From Microtetraspora sp. NBRC 16547 (GTDB taxonomy: Bacteria > Actinomycetota > Actinomycetes > Streptosporangiales > Streptosporangiaceae), in NCBI RefSeq assembly GCF_030268965.1, contig NZ_BSSE01000009.1:1-64000 (forward strand): a DNA stretch of 64,000 bases, written 5' to 3'. The notes under the pieces are model-generated. The model had not been told where the DNA came from. It worked only from the letters and a program-made list of their open reading frames with translations, and searched no databases. The translations under genes and the position numbers were made by a program. Shown here in pieces: positions 44,427 through 51,982 of this stretch (position 1 is its first letter; every line of letters starts with the position of its first letter).

Positions 44427-44468
44427 ATTACCGTCCGGTACTCCGCCATGGTCGTCGGCAGGTCCGCC

Positions 44469-44497
44469 GTCCGCATCGCCCTGTGAGAGGCGGCGTC
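44469..44497 (+). repeat. Decayed 28th repeat of array 2
   Basis: GTCCGCATCGCCCTGTGAG followed by AGGCGGCGTC lines up with the array repeat with several mismatches and one missing base, at repeat-like distance (42 nt) beyond the last clear repeat. It marks the old, leader-distal end of the array. Confidence 0.5.
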
Positions 44498-44573
44498 GGC
44501 GGGTCGTCGACTACCAGAGATAGTTGCAATTTGTGTCTATCTCGTCGCTTTATGCGTCGTCCATCTGTATCGG

Positions 44574-45797
44574 GTGAAGGCGGAAATGCGGGGCGGAGAG
44601 GACGACTGGATGGGGCTTTCCCGGGCTCGGACGACGGGCAGGGCGAGAGCGGCGATGGAGGGCGCATCACGCTGGAGTGTGGCAGCCCTCGCGGGTGTCG
44701 CGGCGGCGGTCGCCGCCGGCACGGCGCCGGATGTGATCAAGAGTTGGCTGGGCGATCAGCGAGGCTTCCTCACCGCCCTGTGCGTCGCCTCGGCGGCGGC
44801 GTTCGCGGGCATCAACCTGTGGCAGCAGCGCAGCAAGGGCGTGGGCATCGTGATCGCCCTGCCGAGGACGAACTGGCGGGCGCCGTGGAGCGCCCAGTGG
44901 GTCGCCGCCGCGGTGGCCCACGCCCGGCGTCATCACGACTCCTGCTTCACCGTACGAAAGGACATCGTGACGGCGAGGCCGGATGACGCAGCAGAGGTGA
45001 AGGCGTCCGCGCGAGAGGCGCGCGCGGACGCTATCGAGCTCGCCTACGAGCTGGTGAACGCGCGGCTCACGGAGCTGGCCGAGGCTGACCCCTCGACGCC
45101 GGTGTCGCTCTATGTCAACGCCGCCCTGCCTGACGCCTTCGAGATGGGCGCGAGGTTCAAGTTCAACGTGCATCGGAGGCTTTGCAGCGTCGGCGCATCC
45201 CCTCACGACGATGCGTCCATTGGCGACCGTAAGGCGGTTGCCGAGGTCGCCCTGCCTCAACGGGCCGAGCTCGCCCGTACGGACTTCTTCACGGCCGTAC
45301 GGATCAGTGGCCGGTTGAAGGAGCCGCCGACCCCGGCGGAAGCCGTACGCGCGGCGAAGCTGGCCACGGTGATCGAGGAGCCGGAATTCGACGGCGCTTC
45401 GGATGGGGGAGCGGTCGCGCTCGTGGTGCATCTCGCCGACAACCCGACGATGGTCGCCGAGGCGCTGCTTGCGGCGCGCGAGGGCTGCCTCGACGTCGAC
45501 GGCTGCTGGGGGCGATGCCGCGCGGCACTGGTCGTCGACGGCGGCCCGGCCAACATCCCGGAAACCACCGGTGACTTCGAGCTGGTGGTCCGGCACGTCT
45601 ACGCGGCGTGGTCGGCGTGGATCGAGGCTCGCCCGCAGTACGCCGGGCTACGGCCGCGGTTGTTCATCGCGGCTCCGGCCAGCGTCGCCTTCGCGCTCGG
45701 CTGGCTGCTGGGGCACAAGGTAACCCCCGTCGCGCACCCATATGAGACATCCTCTGAGACCCCGAACAAGACGGGAGAGCCATGTACGTCGTCGTGA
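44574..45797 (+). CDS. Membrane-anchored SAVED-domain protein, first gene of the type III operon
   Basis: Up to 407 aa. Two hydrophobic helices lie near residues 34-50 (WSVAALAGVAAAVAAGTAP) and 64-81 (FLTALCVASAAAFAGINLW), then a soluble domain that ends with the pattern of SAVED domains: ELVVRHVYAAWSAWIEARPQ, LRPRLFIAAPASVAFALGWL, TPVAHPYE. SAVED domains bind cyclic oligonucleotides. A two-span-plus-SAVED layout is known from CBASS effectors (Cap14 type) that act on the membrane. It overlaps cas10 by 16 bp, so expression is coupled to the cyclase. The start is uncertain: GTG 44574, or ATG at 44586, 44610 or 44655. Likely role: membrane-disrupting effector triggered by Cas10 product. Confidence 0.75.
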   Translation: MKAEMRGGEDDWMGLSRARTTGRARAAMEGASRWSVAALAGVAAAVAAGTAPDVIKSWLGDQRGFLTALCVASAAAFAGINLWQQRSKGVGIVIALPRTNWRAPWSAQWVAAAVAHARRHHDSCFTVRKDIVTARPDDAAEVKASAREARADAIELAYELVNARLTELAEADPSTPVSLYVNAALPDAFEMGARFKFNVHRRLCSVGASPHDDASIGDRKAVAEVALPQRAELARTDFFTAVRISGRLKEPPTPAEAVRAAKLATVIEEPEFDGASDGGAVALVVHLADNPTMVAEALLAAREGCLDVDGCWGRCRAALVVDGGPANIPETTGDFELVVRHVYAAWSAWIEARPQYAGLRPRLFIAAPASVAFALGWLLGHKVTPVAHPYETSSETPNKTGEPCTSS

Positions 45798-47452
45798 TCG
45801 GTACGGCGGGCAACCAGCGGTACATCTTCTCCTCCCGCAAACGCCAGGAGATCGTCGGGGCATCCGACCTGATCGCCCGGGTCGACGGCGTCTGGGCCGA
45901 CGAGGCGATGGTCGACGTGTTCCCCGGGTTCGAGCGAAGCTGGCGTATAAAGGACGGCTACCCCGCCGAGATGGTGACCGCTGGCGCGGGTGCCATCACC
46001 GTGCTGGTCCAGGACAGGGACGCTGGTCGCGGCCTTGTCACCGAGCTGACCGGCCGGGCCCTCCGCGAGGCCCCCGGTCTGGACGTCTGCGGCGTGGTGG
46101 TCGAGGCGATGGGCCCGCTCGCGGACAGCATCTCCGCCGCGCGTACGGAGCTCGCGGCGGTGCGGGAGTTTAGGCCGGGCCCGCAGGCGAGGTTCCTGCG
46201 GCTGCCGCTGGTCGAGGACTGCGCATCCACGGGGCTGCCCGCGATGTCTCTCCATCGTGAAGGGCGGGACGAGCCCGTCAGGACCAGGTCGGCGGCGTCG
46301 ATGGCCAAACTCGGCCATTTCCCGCATGCGCTCGGCCGCCTGGCCGAGGACGCGGAGACGGACGTGCCCACGATGCGGAAGATCGTCGACAGGCTGGGGC
46401 TGGAGGCCGACTGGGTGGCGGTGGTGCACGCCGACGGCAACGGGTTCGGAGACCTCTTCCGGGGGCTCGGGAAGCTGCTCGAAGGGACGGACGCCGGAGA
46501 TCCCGATGCGGCGTACGCCGACGCGCTGCGCAAATTGTCTCGAGGGGTCGATGGCTGCGCGAAAAGGGCCTTCCACACGGCACTGGCCCGGACGGCGGCC
46601 GAACACAGGTCCGCCACCGTGAACGGCAAGTCTCCCGTCCTCCCGCTGGTGCTCGGCGGCGACGACCTGACCGTGCTCTGCGAGGGTGCCGTCGCACTGC
46701 CGTTCACCCGGCACTACCTGGAGGCGTTCGAGGAGGAGACCGCGAGCGACGCACTGCTTCGCCCGATCCTCGACAAGGCGGACCGCCCCTGGCTGGGGGC
46801 GGCGGCCGGGGTGGCGATCGTCAAGCGCAACTACCCGTTCAGGTTCGCCTACGACCTCGCCGAGGAGCTGATCACCGCTGAGGCCAAGCGGGTCAAGGTA
46901 TGGGGGTCGGCGCTGGCGTTCACCGTGCTGTTCGAGAGCTCGGCGCCCGATCTCGCGCGGATAAGGAGCTCGTCCACGCTGGCGGGCGGGTCCGTCGCGT
47001 CGGCGTCGCCGTACCTGGTCGGGCGGGGATCGGCCGACCCCCGCGCGGAACGGCGGCGCTGGTTGGACCTCGTCCGCCGGGTCGACGCGCTCCGGCGGAG
47101 GGATGCCGGGTCCGGCGAGCTGCTCATCCCGAGCGCTGCGGTGCACGAGCTGCGCGAGGGGCTGTGCCTGGGCGCGGAGGTCGCGGACGCCCGACTCGCC
47201 CTGCTTCGCACGCGGTTCAGCGGCGCCCCGGCTCGCCTGGCGGCGCTGGCGGAGCTGGAAGGGGATCCCGGGCGGTTGGTGTGGCGCGACCAGGACATGC
47301 GCGTCTCCCATGCCGACCAGGGAGAGCTTGTCGATCACGTCGCCTGCCGCCAGGACGGTGATGAGGGCGATGGCGGAGAGAGGATGGTAACGGGTCTCAT
47401 GGATGCCGTGGCCGCCGAGTCCTTCCTGCCCGTTGAGGGAGCGGCCCGATGA
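45782..47452 (+). CDS. cas10: Type III large subunit Cas10 with intact cyclase GGDD, no HD domain
   Basis: A 556-aa Cas10, shorter than the usual 700-900 aa. The N-terminus MYVVVIGTAGNQRYIFSSRK, followed by EIVGASDLIARVDG, is the first Palm domain. HADGNGFGDLF (D218-N220) and LVLGGDDLTVL (GGDD at 292-295) are the second Palm with the oligoadenylate cyclase site. No N-terminal HD nuclease is present, so target-triggered signalling rather than DNA cutting is expected. ATG 45782 follows GGGAGAG. The stop overlaps the next gene by four bases. Confidence 0.93.
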   Translation: MYVVVIGTAGNQRYIFSSRKRQEIVGASDLIARVDGVWADEAMVDVFPGFERSWRIKDGYPAEMVTAGAGAITVLVQDRDAGRGLVTELTGRALREAPGLDVCGVVVEAMGPLADSISAARTELAAVREFRPGPQARFLRLPLVEDCASTGLPAMSLHREGRDEPVRTRSAASMAKLGHFPHALGRLAEDAETDVPTMRKIVDRLGLEADWVAVVHADGNGFGDLFRGLGKLLEGTDAGDPDAAYADALRKLSRGVDGCAKRAFHTALARTAAEHRSATVNGKSPVLPLVLGGDDLTVLCEGAVALPFTRHYLEAFEEETASDALLRPILDKADRPWLGAAAGVAIVKRNYPFRFAYDLAEELITAEAKRVKVWGSALAFTVLFESSAPDLARIRSSSTLAGGSVASASPYLVGRGSADPRAERRRWLDLVRRVDALRRRDAGSGELLIPSAAVHELREGLCLGAEVADARLALLRTRFSGAPARLAALAELEGDPGRLVWRDQDMRVSHADQGELVDHVACRQDGDEGDGGERMVTGLMDAVAAESFLPVEGAAR

Positions 47453-49842
47453 ACATCGAACTCGAACTTCACATGCTGAGCGACTGGGCGGTCGGCACCG
47501 GTACGGGAGTCCCCGGCTACGCCGACCGGCTGGTCCAGCGGGACACCCGCGGCGTGTCCGGAGCGACCGCCGCGCCGATCGTCCCCGCCAAGACCCTGAT
47601 CGGCGTCTGGCGGGACTCCTGTGAGCTGGCGGCGCACGCGCTCGACAGCGGCCCCTCCGGGGTGTGGCACGACTGGCTGGACTTCCTGTTCGGTGGCCAG
47701 TACAGCGCCGACCGCCGCCATGCTGTAGGGCCCGCGGCACTGGCCCTCGACGGGGCCCTGCGCCTGCCGGGACGACTTCCCGAGCTGCTGCGTGTCCGCC
47801 CGGAGGTGGCCTGGGCCGCGACGTTCCGCAAGCCGGGAGTGGCGATCGATCCGAGGACGGGCACCGCCGAAACCGGGATGCTCCGATTCGAGGAGATGTC
47901 CAGGGCGGGCGTCCGGCTGACCGGCCGCGCGCTGATCCGGGGCCTCGACGCGCTGGAATGGGAGCAGCGGGAGGCGGCCATAGCCCTGCTGGTGGCGGGC
48001 GCCCGCTTGCTGGAACGGTTGGGAGGCAAGCGGCGTCGTGGCTCCGGCCGGTGCCGGTTGGATCTGCGGGACGTCGAGCCCGACTTCGCCGTGTTCACCC
48101 GGACGGACATCCCGGCTCCCCCTCAGGACGTGCCGTACGCGGTGGCGGATCGCCCCGCTCCGGTTCCCGCAGCGGCCGGTGACGGCTGGGAGCGTGCCGA
48201 TCTGGTCATCACCGTCGAGCAGCCGGTCCTCGCCGCGGCCACCGTACAGGGCAACCTGGTCCGAGGCGAGGCGTCCATTCCCGGCTGGTGCCTGGTGCCC
48301 GAGGTGGCCAGGCGGCTCGGGCGACCGGCGCACGCTCTCGTACGTACGGGAGACCTCCTGGTCACCGCGGCAACCCCGCAGTCACTCGGTGGAGTGCGGA
48401 GCCTGCCCGTGCCCAAGGTGTTCGTGCACGCGAAGGGAAGCAGGGACGTCATCGGCAACCGCATGGCCGAAGACGCGCCACATGGCAAGCCGTACCGGGA
48501 GGGGCACATTGTCCCGGACGGAGAGGAGACGGGCACGGTCCTCAGCCCGGACTTCACGCTTCGCATGCACAACACGATCCGGGACGACATCCAACGGCCG
48601 AGCCGGGACGTGGGCGGGGTCTACATATACAAGGCCCTGGCCGCCGGTTCGGTGCTCCGCGCCGAGGTACGGGTGCGGGCAGGCGTTCTCGAGCCGGGCT
48701 GGCAGAAGCTGCTGACCGGGCGGTGGCGGATCGGCCGGTCGGCGAAGGACGATTACGGCCAGGCGCAGGTGGAAGCACGCCCAAGCGTCATGCCGAACAG
48801 TTCCCGGCAAGGTGCGCGCCGGGTCCCGAACGGTCCCCTATCGCAGGAGGTCGTCGCGCCGAACGCGGTCTACGGCGAAGACAGGCCGGACGTGGCCCGG
48901 GGCGAGGGCGGCCCGAACGCGGCCCACGGTGAAGGCGACCTGTTGCGCGTGTGGCTGCTGTCGGACCTGCTGGTCCGGGACAGCAGGCTGAGGTTCAGTA
49001 CCGACCCGCGTGACGTCGGCCGTGCGTTGGAGCAGGCTCTCGCCCGAGCGGGCGCTCCCGGGCTGACCCTGACACCGCTGACCGAGCCGCGAGAAGGCCG
49101 CGTCCAGGTCGCACTCGGCGCACAACGGACGGAGAGCTGGCATCGGGGCTGGGGCCTACCTCGGCCCACCCTGTACGGCCTGGCCGCCGGGAGCTGCCTC
49201 ACCTTTGAGGTGTCCGGCGGCGCGATCACCCCCAAGGCTCTGGACGAGGTACGCGCTGCCGGGGTGGGGGAGCGCCGCGCTGAGGGTTTCGGACAGGTCG
49301 AGATCGATCACGCCCTCCTGCTCCGGAGCGCCGGCGACATGACGCCGCACGGCGCTCCTGACAGAGAGCCGGCCCCACCCGAGCCGATCGCACCGGGTGA
49401 GGACGGCCACGCCGAGGGCCGGATCTTCGAACGCGCCGCATGGCGTGGGGAGATCCACCGAACCTGCGAAGCCGTCATGGCGGATGGCGATCGGCGGGCG
49501 GAACTCCTGCCGGTCACGGTGACTCCCACCCAGCTCAACGGGCTGCGCGAGGTCGTCAGAGAGCCCTCGATGGAAAGAGCCCGCAACCGGCTCGCAAGGC
49601 TCACCCGGCCCAAGAAGGGCCGCCCGTCCTGGCCGGAGAAGAAGGCGGAGATGCTCGCTGCCCTGCTCGCGGATTCCGATCGCATCTGGACGCTGCTCGG
49701 TCTGCCGGAGGAGCGGCTCACCGTGACCGCCGACGGCGCGGCCGCGCTGCGCGCCGAACTGCACGACGAGGCGGTGCGCGTCCTGCTCACCGCCTGCCTG
49801 GGAGCGCACAGCCGCGAGCGGGCGAAAGGAGAAGCGGAATGA
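47449..49842 (+). CDS. csx10: Csx10-like multi-RAMP protein of the type III-D-like complex
   Basis: A 797-aa protein with at least two RAMP folds. The first (LELHMLSDWAVGTGTGVPGY ... LERLGGKRRRGSGRCRLDL) has a glycine-rich loop near residue 195. A second begins near residue 490 (RVWLLSDLLVRDSRLRF) and ends GVGERRAEGFGQVEIDHALL. The LSD-L-VRD segment and GERRAEGFG loop fit Csx10. The last ~170 residues are helical (TPTQLNGLREVVREPSMERA). A disordered, repeat-like linker lies near residues 445-485 (VVAPNAVYGED, GPNAAHGEG). Expected to cap the crRNA handle, like Cas5. Confidence 0.8.
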   Translation: MNIELELHMLSDWAVGTGTGVPGYADRLVQRDTRGVSGATAAPIVPAKTLIGVWRDSCELAAHALDSGPSGVWHDWLDFLFGGQYSADRRHAVGPAALALDGALRLPGRLPELLRVRPEVAWAATFRKPGVAIDPRTGTAETGMLRFEEMSRAGVRLTGRALIRGLDALEWEQREAAIALLVAGARLLERLGGKRRRGSGRCRLDLRDVEPDFAVFTRTDIPAPPQDVPYAVADRPAPVPAAAGDGWERADLVITVEQPVLAAATVQGNLVRGEASIPGWCLVPEVARRLGRPAHALVRTGDLLVTAATPQSLGGVRSLPVPKVFVHAKGSRDVIGNRMAEDAPHGKPYREGHIVPDGEETGTVLSPDFTLRMHNTIRDDIQRPSRDVGGVYIYKALAAGSVLRAEVRVRAGVLEPGWQKLLTGRWRIGRSAKDDYGQAQVEARPSVMPNSSRQGARRVPNGPLSQEVVAPNAVYGEDRPDVARGEGGPNAAHGEGDLLRVWLLSDLLVRDSRLRFSTDPRDVGRALEQALARAGAPGLTLTPLTEPREGRVQVALGAQRTESWHRGWGLPRPTLYGLAAGSCLTFEVSGGAITPKALDEVRAAGVGERRAEGFGQVEIDHALLLRSAGDMTPHGAPDREPAPPEPIAPGEDGHAEGRIFERAAWRGEIHRTCEAVMADGDRRAELLPVTVTPTQLNGLREVVREPSMERARNRLARLTRPKKGRPSWPEKKAEMLAALLADSDRIWTLLGLPEERLTVTADGAAALRAELHDEAVRVLLTACLGAHSRERAKGEAE

Positions 49843-51437
49843 CGCGCAGAACAGGACGGCACGTGACGAGCCGGGTCCGGGCCCGCGGCTGGCTGCGCAC
49901 CGAGTCGCCGCTGCATGTTGGAGGCCTCGGTACGGACCCGTCGGAGCCGCTGCCGGTCGCCCTGGACGGTCTGGGCCGCCCATATGTGCCCGGCACGACC
50001 CTCGCCGGAGTCCTGCGGAGTTGGTCGCGGGGCGCCGATCCGGAAGCGCCGCTGCACGACCTGTGGGGGACCGCTGAGGAAGACGCCGAGGGCGGGGCGA
50101 GCCGTGTGATCGTCGCCGACGGCCTGGTGACGTCCGGCACCCGGCTGGACGATCGCGGCCTGCCGGTCGGTCCGCTCGATCGCGCGTTCCTGGAGTTCCG
50201 GACCTCGGTCGGCATCGACCGGGTGACCGGCACCGCCGCACAGGAGTTCCTGTACGGCAGGCAGGTCGTCCCAGCCGGATGCTTCATCCGGCTGGAGATC
50301 GACATAGAGTCCGGTTCCCACTCGGACCCGGCCGTGGACGAGGCCCGGCTGGAAGCTCTCCTCATGGCGCTTTCCGCAGGGGAGATACGGATCGGCGCGG
50401 CGACCGGTCGAGGTCTGGGTTCGGTGCGGCTGCTGGACGACCCCCTTGAGGTCGTCGTCGACAGATTCGACTCGCCGCAGGGATTGCTGGCCGTTCTCCG
50501 CGGGGACGCCGCGCGCGTCAGCCCGAGGGCGTCTCTGAGCGTCGCGGACCCGGAACTGCCGACTCGGCGTGAATTCCTCCACGTCCAGATCGGCTGGAGG
50601 CCGCTCGCGCCGGTGATGGTCCGGGCGACGCCGAACGGTCTCACCGTAGACACGCTGCCTCTCACGACCCGGGTCGATCAACGTCACCTAACGCTCGTCC
50701 TGCCCGGCGGCTCGCTCAAGGGCGCGCTGCGGGCGCACGCCGAGTTCGTGGAACGCACGGCGAGGTTCACACCCGAAGACCCTCCGGAAACCGCCACCTC
50801 CGCGGACAACGCCGCCGGCCACAGCGCCGCGTTCCGGGCGCGGCTCGACCAGCTTCCCGCCGTACGGGATCTGTTCGGCGGGGCGCGCGATGACGTCAAG
50901 GACCGGTGGGCGGGAGCCCTGCGGGCCGAGGAGTGCCGGGCACTGATCACGATCCCGGAAACACTGTGGCAGACCGTCACCGGAGCCGACCCCCTGCCGG
51001 AGGCATCGCCAGGGGAGCGCGCGGAGTTGCCGACGGCGGTGCGGGACGGGCTGGACGACATCGGCATGGCTCAGGCCGACCACGTCGCCCTCGATCGGTG
51101 GACCGGCGGCGCCGCAGACGGACGCCTGTTCAGCGTGCTCGAACCGCACGCGATCGAGTGGGAGCCGATCAGGCTCTCGATCGACCTCACCCGGCTGGCC
51201 GACCGCCGCGATCCTGCGCTGGCCCTGCTCCTGCTGACCCTGCGCGATCTGGCCGAGGGACGCGTCCCACTCGGCGCGTCCGTCAACAGGGGGTTCGGCG
51301 ACATCGAGGTCAGCGAGATCACATTCATCGGCGGGCCGTGGCGCAAGCAGGTCACGCTGTCCGAGGTGCTGAACGGACCGGCGATCTCGTCCATCGCCAG
51401 GGCGTGGACGGACTACCTGGCACAGGAGGTGTCATGA
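49839..51437 (+). CDS. Tandem Cas7-like (Csm3-type) RAMP protein
   Basis: A 532-aa fusion of two Csm3/Cas7-like domains. Domain 1 (residues ~8-200) has GWLRTESPLHVGGLGTD, GRPYVPGTTLAGVLRSW and the loop GAATGRGLGSVRL. Domain 2 (~235-510) has GWRPLAPVMVRATPNGLTVD, LVLPGGSLKGALRAHAEF and GASVNRGFGDIEV. In domain 1 the position equivalent to the catalytic Asp of Csm3 appears to be non-acidic (SEPLPVALD). Domain 2 keeps an Asp (LTVDTLPL). The start overlaps the csx10 stop and the end overlaps csx19, both by ATGA. Confidence 0.8.
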   Translation: MTRRTGRHVTSRVRARGWLRTESPLHVGGLGTDPSEPLPVALDGLGRPYVPGTTLAGVLRSWSRGADPEAPLHDLWGTAEEDAEGGASRVIVADGLVTSGTRLDDRGLPVGPLDRAFLEFRTSVGIDRVTGTAAQEFLYGRQVVPAGCFIRLEIDIESGSHSDPAVDEARLEALLMALSAGEIRIGAATGRGLGSVRLLDDPLEVVVDRFDSPQGLLAVLRGDAARVSPRASLSVADPELPTRREFLHVQIGWRPLAPVMVRATPNGLTVDTLPLTTRVDQRHLTLVLPGGSLKGALRAHAEFVERTARFTPEDPPETATSADNAAGHSAAFRARLDQLPAVRDLFGGARDDVKDRWAGALRAEECRALITIPETLWQTVTGADPLPEASPGERAELPTAVRDGLDDIGMAQADHVALDRWTGGAADGRLFSVLEPHAIEWEPIRLSIDLTRLADRRDPALALLLLTLRDLAEGRVPLGASVNRGFGDIEVSEITFIGGPWRKQVTLSEVLNGPAISSIARAWTDYLAQEVS

Positions 51438-51982
51438 CGACCCTGTACGGCGCCGCCGCCACCGGCGTCACCCTGCCGGAGGCGTTGCAGGCCACCGGAC
51501 TGAACGGCGGGTGCGCACTGCTCACCACTCCTTCGGCGTACCGCGTCGCCAGAGTCGAGGACGGTGACTGTGTCAGCGCGTCCGGACCGGTCGATCTGTC
51601 GGCCGTCTACGAGGCGCGGGTATTCACCTCGGAGGCGGAGCTGCGCTGGGTGGAGCCCGGCTACGCGGTCCTGCTCACGGAGGACGAGCGGCTGCTGCCT
51701 GAGTCGTTCGGCGAGCGGGTGGAACCGCTGGCCGCCCTCGCGACGACGGACACGCGCTATCTCGTCTGGGGTGCCGTGACGGCGAACGGATCCGGCTGGG
51801 CCACCCTCGTCTCCTCTCGGGTGGGCTCTCTGGCCGTTCCCTCGGCGTCCGCCGGAGAGGGGGAGCGTGTCCGGCTGGCTGCCCGCGAGTACGTCGTCGC
51901 GGATCCCGAGCACGGCAACGCCTACGTCGCCGAGGAACGCCTGATCGGATTCGAACCCTATGCAGCGGAAGGGGCCGCGTGA
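51434..51982 (+). CDS. csx19: Csx19-family protein (TIGR03984)
   Basis: A 182-aa protein matching the Csx19 pattern: VYEARVFTSEAELRWVEPGY followed by AVLLTEDERL, then YLVWGAVTANGSGWATL and REYVVADPEHGNAYVAEERL near the end. Csx19 marks type III-D operons; its role in the complex is structural and poorly known. ATGA overlap with the preceding RAMP gene and TGATG junction with the next RAMP gene put it inside one tightly coupled operon. Confidence 0.78.
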   Translation: MTTLYGAAATGVTLPEALQATGLNGGCALLTTPSAYRVARVEDGDCVSASGPVDLSAVYEARVFTSEAELRWVEPGYAVLLTEDERLLPESFGERVEPLAALATTDTRYLVWGAVTANGSGWATLVSSRVGSLAVPSASAGEGERVRLAAREYVVADPEHGNAYVAEERLIGFEPYAAEGAA

